Source: Paramecium sonneborni | Taxonomy: Eukaryota > Ciliophora > Oligohymenophorea > Peniculida > Parameciidae | Assembly (NCBI GenBank): GCA_905182985.1 | Contig: CAJJDN010000013.1 | Span: forward strand, 297,441-361,440 | Direction: 5' to 3' | DNA length: 64,000 nucleotides | Shown: positions 1 to 16,339 of the stretch, one piece after another | Layout: each line of letters opens with the position of its first letter | Numbering within the stretch: the stretch's first letter is position 1 | Notes under the pieces: generated by a model | Database searches by the model: none | Told to the model about the DNA's origin: nothing | Seen by the model: only the letters and a program-made list of their open reading frames with translations | Position numbers and translations under genes: made by a program

Positions 1-802
1 TGGCTTTAAAAGTAATTTAAAAAAATGTAATCAGCAAATATAAGATGGAAGCATAATTGGCTCATGAGATAAAAATTTAAAGTTATCTCAATCATCCTAA
101 CATCCTTAAACTATATGGAGTATTTTAGGAACAAACTAAAGTATTGAATAAAAAATTAAAATAAGATCGTTTTAATTTTAGAATATGCACCTGATGGTGA
201 ATTATATAAACTACTAAAAAAGTAACCTAATCGAAGATTCAGTGAAAACAAAGCTGGAAATTATATTGCATAGATAGTTGAGGGAATTTCATATATGCAT
301 AAAATGAAAGTTATTCATAGAGATATAAAGCCAGAAAACATATTAATAAGCCTTGTAATAATAAAACGATTTAATTTAGTAATTTTTAAAAATAGCAGAT
401 TTTGGATTGGCAACTTATTCACCAGAATCAAAACCAAGGTAATCTTTTTGTGGGACAATAGATTATATGTCTCCTGAGATAGCCTCTGGTTAAGATTATG
501 ATCATTCAGTAGATTTATGGTCAATAGGAATTTTAGCTTATGAACTGACAACAGGAACAACACCATTTTATTAATCTTCAAAAGAAGATACAATGAGAAA
601 AATTATAGAAGGAAGAGTTGATTTTCCTAAATATGTTTCTAATGAATTATAAGATTTTTCAAAATGTTGTTTAAGGAAGGATCCATCTTAAAGATTAAGA
701 TTAGAATAAATGGCTGTACATAAATGGATTTAAATGAATCATTAAGCAGGAGGATAGTATGACAGAATGCTTGTTTAATAATTAGTAACTATTTTGAAAT
801 GA
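1..802 (+). CDS. Aurora-like Ser/Thr protein kinase, 5'-truncated
   Basis: Spliced reading starts in frame at base 3 and gives the last 249 residues of a protein kinase; the N-terminus and glycine loop lie outside the window. Visible motifs are the VAIK-type lysine strand (ALKVI), the catalytic loop HRDIKPEN, the DFG motif inside ADFGLA, an activation segment RQSFCGT followed by DYMSPE, and the subdomain IX segment SVDLWSIGIL. The R-x-S/T-x-CGT activation segment and the HPNIL...LYGVF hinge region are typical of Aurora kinases, which control mitotic spindle and chromosome events and, in some protists, cilia. Two 25-nt introns (141-165, 355-379) restore the frame. The protein ends about 20 residues after the kinase fold with TGA at 800-802. 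Another AGC-like kinase is possible because only this part is visible. Confidence 0.85.
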
Positions 803-846
803 TTTATGTAATTAAGAGAAATTTATTTTAATTTTATTATAAATTA

Positions 847-4859
<4,013 letters not shown>

Positions 4860-4886
4860 AATTAAAATTATTATTAAATTATTTTA

Positions 4887-6867
4887 ATGGAATATCAACA
4901 AGTGAAAACAAATCGAGTAGTCTAAACTACTACAACATCTGTTAAGAGTAATGGCTAGACTTTATCTACTAAAATAGACATTGTTAACAATGGAGAACAA
5001 GATCGAAGAATTCAAAATATTTCAAAATAAATGCAAATATTTCTAATGGCTATAGAACTAGAAAGACTTTCTGATTAAAATTATAAGCTAACTTAAAGAT
5101 TAAAAAATATGGAAGATCATCAATTTAATACTATGAATTTGGAATAATAGATTATTGATTTAAAGTAAAAAATGAATTTACTTGATCAATAATATTAAAC
5201 AGTTTTAATTTAGAAAGAAGAAATCTAGTATAATTATGAAGAAATCATTAAATTTTAAGAAAAGAATGAAGATAATCAGATTATACTTAAAAATGAAATT
5301 GAAAAACTAAGAGTTAAATTAAGAGACTTTGAGGAATAAAAATAAAATGAGATCTCTGCTATTATTAAACAGAAAGATCTTGAAGCACAAAAATTATTGG
5401 TATTGAGATTTTTCATATCTAATAGTAAAAACATTAATAAGAAAATGATTTCAATTGGTAATAATAAATGGAATACACTAATAAAGAATTATAAAAATTT
5501 AAGGAATTACATTACTAAATTAAAAAAGAGAACACTGAGTTGAAAACTTTATTACAATAATAAGATCTATCTAAAAATAGAGAATTAGAATTAACAATAA
5601 TATAATATAAAAATGATATTGATAGGCTAAATTAAAATTTAAATAAATATTAAATAGAAAATTAACATTTAAAAGAAAGAATTTATAACGTTGACTAAAT
5701 CTAATAAGAACTTGAAAAGTTATCATCAGAAAACTTAGAACTTAATGAGAATTTGTAATATTTATAAAATGAAAATTAAGAAAAAAAAATAGAATGTGAA
5801 GCATTTTAAGAAGAACTTGAAAAATTAAGGTATGGTTTATCTTTGAAAACTTAAGAACTTGATGAATATAGAGTGAAAAACACAAAATTTGAAAAAACTC
5901 AAATGGATTTTTAAAGGAACAAAAAATCACTTGATGAAAAATTTACAATCATGCAATAAGAAATAGATAGATTGTAGTTAATAATCAGATAAAAATCATC
6001 TGAAATAGAGAATATTTAGAAAAAAATTCATGATAATTCAGCTGAGAAATAAAGATTAATAGAATTAGAATATTTATAAAAATTAAATGATAAAAAAAAT
6101 ATGGATTTAGATAAAAGAAATCAAGAATTAAATTAAAGATTAATTGATTAAACTAAAAAGACATCAGAATTTGAAAAATATAATAATGATTTGACAAAAT
6201 AAAATAATGATTTGACAAAATAAAATAATGATTTAACAAAATAAAATAATGATTTGGCAAAATAAACTAATGATTTGACAAAATAAAATAATGATTTGGC
6301 AAAATAAAATAATGATTTGACATTCTAATATAATAAAGTATAAGAGAAATGTGATGGTTTTGAAGTGAGATATAATAATCTTTTGTTAGAAATAGATAAA
6401 ATAAATAAATAGTTTGCTTTAAAGTAATTTTTCTATCATTATTAAAAGAACGCAAGAAAATGAAGCTATGAATAAATAAATTATAGATAGTAAAATAAAA
6501 TTGGCTAATTATGATAGTTAACTTTAAGAGCTTTATGATTAAATTAGTATTTTGGAGTAGGATATTGAAAAATTAAAAAAATATGAAGAAAATGTAAGTA
6601 TAAATTGATTTTTAGTGTAGAGTATTATCATATGAAATTGATAGGTTGAATAATGTAATTGGTTAATAAGAGAATGAACTTAAAAATTGGAGACTTTAAT
6701 ATTCAAATGAAGGATCCCTTAACAAAAGGATAGTTGAATTATTATCAATAATGTTTGTACTAATGATAGAAATAGAAAGTTTAAGAAATTCTATAATTAA
6801 AAAAGACAAGTAAATTGAAGACTTAAGAAATTAAAATTTAGCCTAATTTAAAGAAAAAAATAAATGA
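4887..6867 (+). CDS. long coiled-coil protein with heptad repeat block
   Basis: Predicted 635 residues after removing introns 5400-5425, 6424-6448 and 6594-6615. From about residue 60 to the end the sequence is almost all Leu/Glu/Lys/Gln/Asn heptads, as in a continuous coiled-coil rod; the first 60 residues are Thr/Val rich and probably unstructured. I see no globular domain, signal peptide or membrane segment. A block of 21-bp repeats (6182-6328) encodes seven near-identical heptads, NNDLTKQ. It starts 27 bp after the remodeller stop on the same strand and converges on the kinesin gene, with 35 bp between the two stop codons. A structural or cytoskeletal role is plausible but inferred only from the coiled coil. 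Confidence 0.8.
6182..6328 (+). repeat. seven tandem 21-bp units encoding coiled-coil heptads
   Basis: Seven direct units of 21 bp starting at 6182, 6203, 6224, 6245, 6266, 6287 and 6308, consensus AATAATGATTTGRCAAAATA plus A. Each encodes Asn-Asn-Asp-Leu-Thr/Ala-Lys-Gln, exactly one coiled-coil heptad. Units differ at only a few positions, which suggests recent tandem expansion by whole heptads that keeps frame and coil phase. Confidence 0.95.
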
Positions 6868-6902
6868 TTTTAATATGTTTGTTGATTATTATTAATTTAA
6901 TA

Positions 6903-9900
6903 TCAATTTTCATCAAGAATAAATTCACCAATAACATTTTGCATTTATAATAAATTCTTTGAAGGTTTCCAAATTTTAATTAATTTATCTTGTCCACCAC
7001 TTATAACGAGATGATTATCTTAGATGACATGTAATGTATTTATTTATTACTAAAATGATAATATAAATATAAATTACATTTGAAGCTGTAATTTCATGAA
7101 TTAATTAAAATTTACCATCTTCATTAACCTTAATAGCCCTAACATTTCCATCTTTGGATGCTGTGTAAATTAATTTTAAATTTTTATCAACTAAAAATGA
7201 TATTAAATAAGTACTTGTTAAAGCTGTTATCAAATCTTTATGAATGCTATCATTTGTTGTAATTTCTAAACCTGTTTACTAATTCCATAGTAACATTCTT
7301 TTACTTAAAGAACTAGTTTATTAAATAAATATTTATACCAACTAACAACATAATCATTAAAAGAGGCAACTCCTGTTACTTTATCCAATTAAGGTGGCTA
7401 TAACTATTAAATTTGATTATATTTATTTTTATTAAATGATATCCTTTTTGTATAATGTTTTAATGTTCCATAAATCAATTCAGAATTTTCATCAGAACCA
7501 TAAAGACTTAAAATATCCGAGCCTTTTTCTAATTCATACAAAATACTAGAATAATAATGATAATAATTTTATTTACTTATTTTATCTTGAATCCCAAATA
7601 TTTAAAGCATTAGAATTAGTTGATTTACCAGCTGCAACTAATAATCCATTGATACTTGTAATAGATTTGATTTCTTCAATAGAAGATTTAAGTAATCCTT
7701 TACACATTAATGTTAAAGGATCATATAAAGATATTTGAGATCCATGAGATACTGCAAAAGCATCTCGGCTAGCCCAATAATATATAGATCTACAGTGATT
7801 GCTTTAATCTATTGTACTTATAAGTTATTGACATTCTATGTCCCAAACCTTGAATTATTTATATTATCCAGAACATAATATATTATCCTTTGTATAAATT
7901 GAAAGAATTGGTTAATCATGTCCTTAAAGGGTTTTCACAATACTATTTCTAATTTTAATAAATACTCATAATTGATAATCTCTTAGGATGAATTCAGTTA
8001 CTCTGTGATCCAATTTTAAGATAAAGAATTTTTAATTCTCATGCTTGACCCTAATTATCCAAATGATTTTACATGAGTTAAAGCCATAGGGATTTATTCT
8101 TATTTAATCTCTTTACTAATTGAATTTCTAAATGCATGAAATGATTATGAATGTTATAATTATGAACCACCCAATCCTATTGATTTATCTTTTTATTGTT
8201 TATTTATTTATTCACTATAAAAGTTTTTATAATAATCTAATTCTATGCTTGTTGTTCGATGTTAGTTTTATAATGCTTACAGTTTTCTTTTATAATCATT
8301 TACCTATCTTTTTAAATCATCTATTGGTGTACTTAATCTACTTGATTTCTTTATCGGACTCGGTTTTGAATTTATAAGTTCTTAATTTGTTTAATTTAAT
8401 TCCTCTATTTACTGAGCGTATAAAGTCATTTGATAATGATCTTTAACCCAATTATCAATTACATACCTAAATGATCTTGTACACCAATTTGGTAAATCTT
8501 TGAAATATTAATTTGTTAAAACAATCGTATAATAATCATTTGCTTTTTATGATATTACACGATATTCATTAATTTTTTAGATTTAGAATTCTATGGTTTC
8601 AGATATATTTTCTCTTTTCTACTAAAAATCATTTAATTCAAGTTCAAATTATTAAACATTTTCCATGCTATATAATGTATTGTTTTATGCGATATCAAAT
8701 TAGAGTTAATCTATTTTAATTTATAATGAACAAATCTTCACTTCAATTTATCTTAATTCTTCTTATAGTTCTTCTAATTTAAAACATTCTTTATTTATTT
8801 ATTCTTCAGCTTATTCACCTAAAATTAATTCAGTAAATAAGTCATCAATTTATTTTTCAAATGTGTCATATTATAATGATTTATTTGGATTATATCGATT
8901 ATGTTATTTGATGATTAATTTTTCATTCTTTTATTTTTGTAATTCATCTTCTTTTCTTTTTAACTAGACATCTTTCTTAGTATTATCATTTTTCAATTTA
9001 CTCACTAATGTATCTTATTATATTTTTTATTTTTTGGCATGTATTAATTCTTTATGCTTTTATTCTTTATCTTTAATATATTTTTCATTTTCTTGTTTCA
9101 TTTTCTTAATAAGATCAACTTTTTATTTTTTCATTTATTCAATATTATTTCTTAATTCTTTTACTTAACCTTCCTAATCTTCTAGTTTCTTTTACAATTA
9201 TTTTGATGTTAATTCTTTCTATCTCATATCCAAAATTTTAGTCTCATATTCTTATATTTTTAATTTAAGTTAATTCATTTAAGCAGAATCCTATTTAGTA
9301 TTCAATTATTTTTATAATTTAGCTTTTTCTTCTTCCAAAATAGAAATTTATTTTAAATAGTTTTATTTATCATCTTATAATAATTGAATAGTTTCGATCT
9401 TAATTTTATCAAGTTCTTATAGCTAATACTCTTACTCTTCAATTTGGAGATCTTTTTATATGATTTCAGAATCATCTAATTCAAAATCATCATCAATTTA
9501 ATCAACATCTTGTTTTCTTTTTTCTAATCTCATTAATTCATGTTATTTTTATCTTAATAACTTTTGATCTCTGCGTGCTTCCTGTACTAAGTTATGTATC
9601 AAATTTAAATACTTTTAATAATTAATCATTATTAGATTATAAGAGGAATATTCTTTCATCTTGTTCTTAAACAATCTTTTTCAAATTAGCAATTTCATTA
9701 TAATAAGTATCCAATTATTAATCTTCATTAAAATTAAATTAGATATTATATTTTTATAAGTATCTAAATAATATAACTTAATACTTTTTAGCATCTTGAA
9801 ATTATTTCATAACTTAATCCCTTTATTTTTTAACCTTATAACATTCAAGCATACTCTCACTAAGTCCTTTTTAACAAGTCTAAAGTTCTCTTTATAAATT

Positions 9901-11298
9901 ATTTAATTGCTTTTCTAATTGATAATTTTAATTTTTTAATTTTAAAATTATTTCTCCATGTTCTTAACATGATTACAAAGGTCCAGAACTTGGTGAAATT
10001 GACTCATAAATTTAATTTGACATAAATTTAACAGAATCCGTATTAATATTATTGTCTTATAGTATTTAAGTGAATTGCTTAATTTAATCCTAAAGACCAA
10101 ATATTTATTATTTTAAAGCTATAATCTATGCAGCATGAGGATCCTAAAATAAAATTATGTATTACCCTATTTTAAGTAGGTTTATTTTTAATTTCTCTTG
10201 CTCTACTAGCATACTTCAAAGTATTAATAGTTTCTTCATAATTGCTTGCTGAAGGAGAAATACATGCAATCATATAAGTATTGGAATTACCTCCCAAAGA
10301 ATCTTATAGAATTCTATAAATTTTTTATATATTATTACCTAGTTAATTTACTTTCTCTATATGGAACATGAGCAGATTTCTTTTAATCACTTAATGTTTT
10401 AATTACATTTCCTAAAACCAAAAGACTTTAATTAATATTAATTCCTTCTTCCATTTGTTTACCTATTGCCATAGTTTTTTTTAATCTTTCACTTCCGGCT
10501 AAATCAACAAAATGAAATTTAGCATTTAAAGATCCTTCCTCAGATTCCCGGTTTATTTCAAAATAAATTGTAAATATTGCATGTGAACGTGAGCTATTTA
10601 AATTCATTTGAGTTGCTGCAGTTGTTCTATGTGTTCCTCCTTTATTTAATATTTGAAGCATATCTTAAGGATTAATTACAGCTATTGTAGTCAAATTTTG
10701 AATTGAAATTGTATGATCCTTTTCCTCTCTTATAGTTGGCTATAAATTTGATTTAATTGTTGATTCATTCAACAGATCAATTATTTATTCATTATATAAT
10801 TCTACATATGAGCATGTAATTATTATGTCCTGTTCTTATTTTCTTTTCTCCACTTCATCAAATAAAAAATATACTGCTCTTGGTATCATTCCCCATTCAT
10901 TTTATTCTATGCATTAATCACAATATTAAACCAGAATATTGATCTAAACCTGATGTTCCCATTGTAAAGGTTTTCCCAGAACCAGTTTGGCCATATGCCA
11001 ATATTGTACTATTATATCCCTCAAAGCATCTTAAAATTAAATTTGTAACACAACTAAATTTAGCAATCCAATCAATTACCAACCAAATATATCCTCCTAA
11101 TTGGAATCCTAATCAAATACATGGTCAAAAGTAAATATTTTACCACTTTATGGCAAAATTATCTATTTTCATAATAATTCATACTCTATTATCTTCTGTC
11201 TTTAAACAATATTCATCCTTTGCATTTAGTTCCTTATTGCTTAATGGTCTCACTCTGACTGCCACTTACACATTTAATTATTAAGTTTGAATATCCAT
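6903..11298 (-). CDS. kinesin with N-terminal motor and C-terminal WD40 domain (KIF21-like)
   Basis: Splicing ten introns gives 1378 residues, an exact multiple of three. The N-terminal motor shows [15 protein letters not shown], the P-loop [12 protein letters not shown], switch [12 protein letters not shown], switch [11 protein letters not shown] and YRESKLTR; introns in the motor lie at 11163-11184, 11054-11079, 10907-10931 and 10314-10338. A long coiled coil follows, with introns at 10144-10165 and 9582-9612. The last about 400 residues form WD-type repeats (GHDQPI...[23 protein letters not shown]), with introns at 7943-7965, 7546-7576, 7313-7338 and 7050-7077. Motor, coil and WD40 in this order is the layout of kinesin-4 family KIF21 proteins, microtubule plus-end motors. 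A 21-nt segment at 9764-9784 could be an extra in-frame intron. Confidence 0.9.
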
Positions 11299-12105
11299 TT
11301 TATTATTCTAACTTAACTCAATTTTTATATAAAACAATCTTAATTACTTAAATATTCATTTTTACTAAAACTTCTAAAAAATATCATGACTTTATAACTA
11401 ACTAAGACAAATTTTTATAAGTAAAGAGTAATTTCATTATTCATAATCTTTTAGTCAAGGTTAAAAAGTACTAGAAATTTAACTTTAGAATGAAACTAAA
11501 AATTTATCGATTTAAAATCTAATGCAAGCCCTAATTTGAATTTTTTCTTGTTTTAGTTGTGCATATATAAATTAAAAACAGCATTCTGTAATAATATTTA
11601 CCATTATAATCTTACAAAAAACAAATGAGTCCTTTTAAATTAATGATTATGAATCCTTTATTCATTATATAAAGATTGTTTATATATATAAGTTTGTAAT
11701 GTATAATTTATTATCAAGTTTCTGATTTAACTTTAAGACCTTTGTGAAGTGTCGAGATTCTTCGAATGAGAATAGTACTTGAATTAATACTTTTTAATTT
11801 TGGAACCTGAGAATAAAGTCTTTATAAATTAATAGGAGGATTAACCTAAGGTTTAATATAATTCTAATCCTTTTTTTATTTTGATCCACAACAAATGAAC
11901 ATTTCTTTTCAAATCTTATTTATTAGCTATTAAAAATTATTTAATTAAAATATTTTTATAATAGGCAAAATATAAAATTTTATTAAGAAATTTAATGGTT
12001 TTTAAGAATGATTAATATATTTACATATTTTAAGTTATTTCTTAAGAAGTGATTTAACAGAATTTATTTTTAATGTTATTATTAATATCAGTCAAGATAA
12101 TCTAT
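11299..12105. other. intergenic, no gene seen
   Basis: About 800 bp of A+T-rich DNA upstream of the kinesin start and downstream of the 624-aa coiled-coil gene. With one stop codon, chance open frames are common here; one minus-strand frame from about 11570 is open but lacks the Q/K/E-rich composition and introns seen in the real genes. The kinesin promoter must lie at its left end. Confidence 0.5.
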
Positions 12106-15100
12106 TCATTTTATATAAAAATTTTTATCTTAATAATCAGTTGAATAATAATCATTATATTCAATAGGGTCATTGATATATTCATGTTTATTTAATTTAA
12201 TGCTTTGTTAATCTAATAAATCTTATAATGCATAATCCATTTGATTAAAATCTCTTTTTTATTATAAAAGATCGATGTCCTCTAATCTTTCAAGTTTACC
12301 TATAATAGATATAATAAATATACTAGAATATTTTTGAATAACATTTTTAATTTCATCCTCTTCTTGTATATAATATGGATGAGTATTGCTGATCAAAGAG
12401 ATATAGTCTTATTTTGGTATCATAGAATTATTCTCAATTTTCGAGTAATCATAATTATTAACTGGCTTTGAATCCAAAATATTTTTAGCAATATAGAGTT
12501 ATGATCTATTTTAATAATCCTCTGGCATATCAAATTCATTTTAATTTATTTGTAAACCTGATCTATAATTAAGGATAGTATCATCCTCTTTATTATTATT
12601 TAATCTTTATTCATTAATCATTTCTTTAGTTTATTTATTGAACGATGTAGGTTGAATTTATGTAGAATCAGTAATTATTCCATATAAATCTTTATTTACC
12701 TCATCATTACTTACTAGGAATGGATCATTTTGATTTAATTTTTATCTTCTTGGAAAAGCATATTTAATCACATCTGGAGTTTATAATCTTTATGCAGATT
12801 CAATAATTTATCTTGTTCTTTCTTAATTTTGAAATGCTTAATATAATTCTCTTTATCTAATTTCATCTATAATTTAAGTAGATCTTAGTTCATCTTTTAA
12901 TTTTCTAATTTACTCTTCATTATAATGTCTATGCTCATTCGCCTTCATTAATTAGCTTTTTAATGAAACTACTTATTCTGATACTTGATTTGTCTATAGA
13001 TTCATTTCTTATCTTAATCTATGTAATTCAACATTTATTGTATCTCTAACAGTCTTTTCCACTTCAATTGGTAACTCTTTTATGATTCTTTATTCTATTC
13101 TTGATTACATCATATCATTTTTTTAGTCTCTATAAGCTTTTTCAGCTTCTTAAATAGGTGTTCTTTATCTGGCACCTGTTTTAGCATTTTTTTTATTTTA
13201 TTGTTCAATTAATTCATTTTAGTATTTCAACATTTCTAAACGTTTTAAAGCTTTTAAACCATCTACATCAAAATTAGTTTATTAAAGATTTCTTTTTTCT
13301 AATTTATCAATCCCAAATTCATCTTTCATTCTTCTTTCTTATTCTTCCCTTTCTCTAAGTATTCTTAAATCATCTAATTCTTTATCTCTTTTTATTTTTA
13401 ATTTCTCCTCTTACTTCTTTTTTTCAGTGATATCAATTTATTAAAGTAATTCTCTTTACAACACAAATTTTTTTTATCTCTTTTCAGCCTATGCAATTTA
13501 TTCTCCAATTTAACTCAATTGACTCTAATTAATATTTTGAATATATCTTACATTATTTTAAATAGGCAAATTTATCATACTTTGATTTGTAGATACCATT
13601 CTTTGAGGTTGAATAGGATATTAACTAACACTCAAATAATCAGGTTAATTAAATTAAACAGATGATATTTATGGACCAAATATTTAAGCAGATGATATAT
13701 TAGGATCCATAGGATTTCTTCTAGTTGTCTAAACATAATACTATTATTATTTACAGTTATATTTCCATATTAATCTCTTAATGGAGCACCACCTCCACCT
13801 CTTGTTAANGGTTGAATTTATGTAGAATCAGTAATTATTCCATATAAATCTTTATTTACCTCATCATTACTTACTAGGAATGGATCATTTTGATTTAATT
13901 TTTATCTTCTTGGAAAAGCATATTTAATCACATCTGGAGTTTATAATCTTTATGCAGATTCAATAATTTATCTTGTTCTTTCTTAATTTTGAAATGCTTA
14001 ATATAATTCTCTTTATCTAATTTCATCTATAATTTAAGTAGATCTTAGTTCATCTTTTAATTTTCTAATTTACTCTTCATTATAATGTCTATGCTCATTC
14101 GCCTTCATTAATTAGCTTTTTAATGAAACTACTTATTCTGATACTTGATTTGTCTATAGATTCATTTCTTATCTTAATCTATGTAATTCAACATTTATTG
14201 TATCTCTAACAGTCTTTTCCACTTCAATTGGTAACTCTTTTATGATTCTTTATTCTATTCTTGATTACATCATATCATTTTTTTAGTCTCTATAAGCTTT
14301 TTCAGCTTCTTAAATAGGTGTTCTTTATCTGGCACCTGTTTTAGCATTTTTTTTATTTTATTGTTCAATTAATTCATTTTAGTATTTCAACATTTCTAAA
14401 CGTTTTAAAGCTTTTAAACCATCTACATCAAAATTAGTTTATTAAAGATTTCTTTTTTCTAATTTATCAATCCCAAATTCATCTTTCATTCTTCTTTCTT
14501 ATTCTTCCCTTTCTCTAAGTATTCTTAAATCATCTAATTCTTTATCTCTTTTTATTTTTAATTTCTCCTCTTACTTCTTTTTTTCAGTGATATCAATTTA
14601 TTAAAGTAATTCTCTTTACAACACAAATTTTTTTTATCTCTTTTCAGCCTATGCAATTTATTCTCCAATTTAACTCAATTGACTCTAATTAATATTTTGA
14701 ATATATCTTACATTATTTTAAATAGGCAAATTTATCATACTTTGATTTGTAGATACCATTCTTTGAGGTTGAATAGGATATTAACTAACACTCAAATAAT
14801 CAGGTTAATTAAATTAAACAGATGATATTTATGGACCAAATATTTAAGCAGATGATATATTAGGATCCATAGGATTTCTTCTAGTTGTCTAAACATAATA
14901 CTATTATTATTTACAGTTATATTTCCATATTAATCTCTTAATGGAGCACCACCTCCACCTCTTGTTAAATTATTTGATGGATTTTGTAATTATAATTCCT
15001 AATGATTAAACTAATATATAGAACCATCAGACGCTCTTATATTTTTTCCTATTACTCTCTCATTTTTTTTTGTTCAATTTATTATCTTAAGGTATCTCCA

Positions 15101-15192
15101 TACTACTTTTTATTGATTTATTCTAGGGATGGTTCGCTTATAGGCAATGCATTTGAATTTTGAAGATTAGGTACAGATTAAGAGTTTATCAT
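12106..15192 (-). CDS. coiled-coil protein, possibly CSPP-like centrosome/spindle-pole family; interrupted by an assembly duplication
   Basis: Read directly the gene is broken by an N at 13809 and a duplicated segment. Removing one copy (1160 bp) plus introns 14999-15024 and 14889-14914 leaves 625 codons, 624 residues, in one frame from ATG at 15192 to TGA at 12108-12106. The N-terminus has a short basic coil (KKQYGDTLRQQIEQKK), then a glycine-rich motif GGGGAPLRDQYGN, a Pro/Gln-rich stretch and a long E/R/K/Q helix rich in EERRM-type heptads. Short coils beside a G-rich APLRD motif recall the CSPP1 centrosome and spindle-pole proteins, but I am working from memory of that family. The C-terminal 150 residues are acidic. 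Its start lies 16 bp from the stop of the 65-aa gene on the same strand. Confidence 0.75.
12650..13808. repeat. assembly duplication 1, copy A
   Basis: This 1159-bp segment matches 13810-14968 throughout as far as I compared them, offset 1160, and the two are joined by a single N at 13809. It lies inside one coding region whose frame is restored by deleting one copy. Best read as two overlapping contig ends placed side by side, not as a biological tandem repeat. Confidence 0.95.
13810..14968. repeat. assembly duplication 1, copy B
   Basis: Second copy of 12650-13808. Left of copy A the sequence continues into the C-terminal coding part, and right of copy B into the N-terminal part, as expected if the two contigs overlap by 1159 bp. 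Confidence 0.95.
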
Positions 15193-15208
15193 AAAAAATA
15201 AATATAAA

Positions 15209-15460
15209 TCATATTTCTATTTATTCAACGCTAGGTTTCTTATTTAATTTTAATTCACAATCTCCATCTTGAAGTTTAAATAAAGCTTATATGTTATTAT
15301 TCTTAGACAAAAGAGCTCATTAGACTTTCTTTATTATTAAACTCTTTTTTTGAATTCATTCTCTTTACTACTTTCAATTTCCTATTTTTTATTTTGAATT
15401 TATTTCTAATTCTTTTTCTATCATTATTTATAGAAAACAATTATTCACTCTATAATTCAT
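15209..15460 (-). CDS. small basic protein of 65 residues, unknown
   Basis: ATG at 15460, two introns (15418-15448, 31 nt; 15286-15308, 23 nt, starting GTCT), stop at 15211-15209. Both introns are needed: each unspliced frame meets TGA quickly, while the spliced frame is open and exactly 66 codons. The product is Lys/Gln/Glu rich in its first half, probably helical, and ends with a more ordered segment (SLFKLQDGDCELKLNKK). No family recognised. It lies 16 bp upstream of the 624-aa coiled-coil gene on the same strand. Confidence 0.55.
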
Positions 15461-16339
15461 AATAGCTATAGCTCTTTGTTAATGATTTCTTAATTTATTT
15501 TTAAACTATTAAGTTTTCATATTTTAATATAAAAAAACTTTGTTTTATTGATTTTAATTACTTTTTATTTAACTTTACAACTTTTTTTGTTATAACAATT
15601 TTGAAATAATAAAAAATTTATGAAATGATTTTACTTTTTTACTCCACCTTTTTACATTTTTCATTAATCAGTTTTAAAATTCTTTTATCTTATATTATTC
15701 AATATGCTATCAAATATTTGATCATCTTAATTACACTTTTTGAATAATTTTCATGTCTCAATTTTAATATTTTTTGTACAACTTTAGAAAAAAACTTATA
15801 AATTATTGTTAAAATGATAGATTTTTTATATTTATATCTACACATTAATAAAATTTTGTATTTGCTAGTTATTCTAATATTTTAAATTCAATTAGATTTA
15901 AAAAAGCTTTTTTTTACTTAAATATTTCTTTAGAAAAAATATCAATAATTAAAAAAAGTTAAAGATTTTACTTATTAGTTTTCCAGTTAAGTTTCCAATT
16001 TTTTTAGATTTATATCATCAAAATATTAAGATTAAAAAATATTTATACAACAGTGTCATTATTTTGAATTTATTATTGAAAAGTATTTTGAATTCAATTT
16101 ATTCCATCTTCTTTTATTTTTGAAATATCTTTAAAAAGGTAATAAACACACTTAAAACAATAATACTTTGTAATTCTCTTAGAGATTTCTGTAAGTTTAT
16201 TTTATTAAATTTTTTAATAAATATGTATCTCTCTAAATTAATACGACTTTTTAGAATTAAGGAACCATTTTTATCATAATAAGAAATATATTAGGAATAA
16301 GAGGCTTTGATTTAAGTTTAAAAGAAAATTAATTTTGCA
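15461..16339. other. intergenic, no gene seen
   Basis: About 880 bp between divergent genes: the 65-aa gene on the minus strand and the histidine kinase on the plus strand. It is made of poly-A/T runs. I see no conserved motif, tRNA or repeat. It must hold the promoters of both neighbours. Confidence 0.5.

Noticed and set aside
9582..9630. Apparent +1 frameshift in the kinesin coiled coil
   Set aside because: A 31-nt intron ending in ACAG rather than the first AG (plus-strand 9582-9612) restores the coil with matching heptads.
11340..11570. Long minus-strand open frame upstream of the kinesin start
   Set aside because: With only TGA as stop, open frames of this length are common in A+T-rich DNA; it lacks coding-like composition and would overlap the kinesin start in another frame.
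12650..14968. Tandem segmental duplications of about 1 kb as a biological repeat family
   Set aside because: All four cases are separated by N, the copies read the same, and the flanking gene frames need exactly one copy. An assembly artefact explains all of it.
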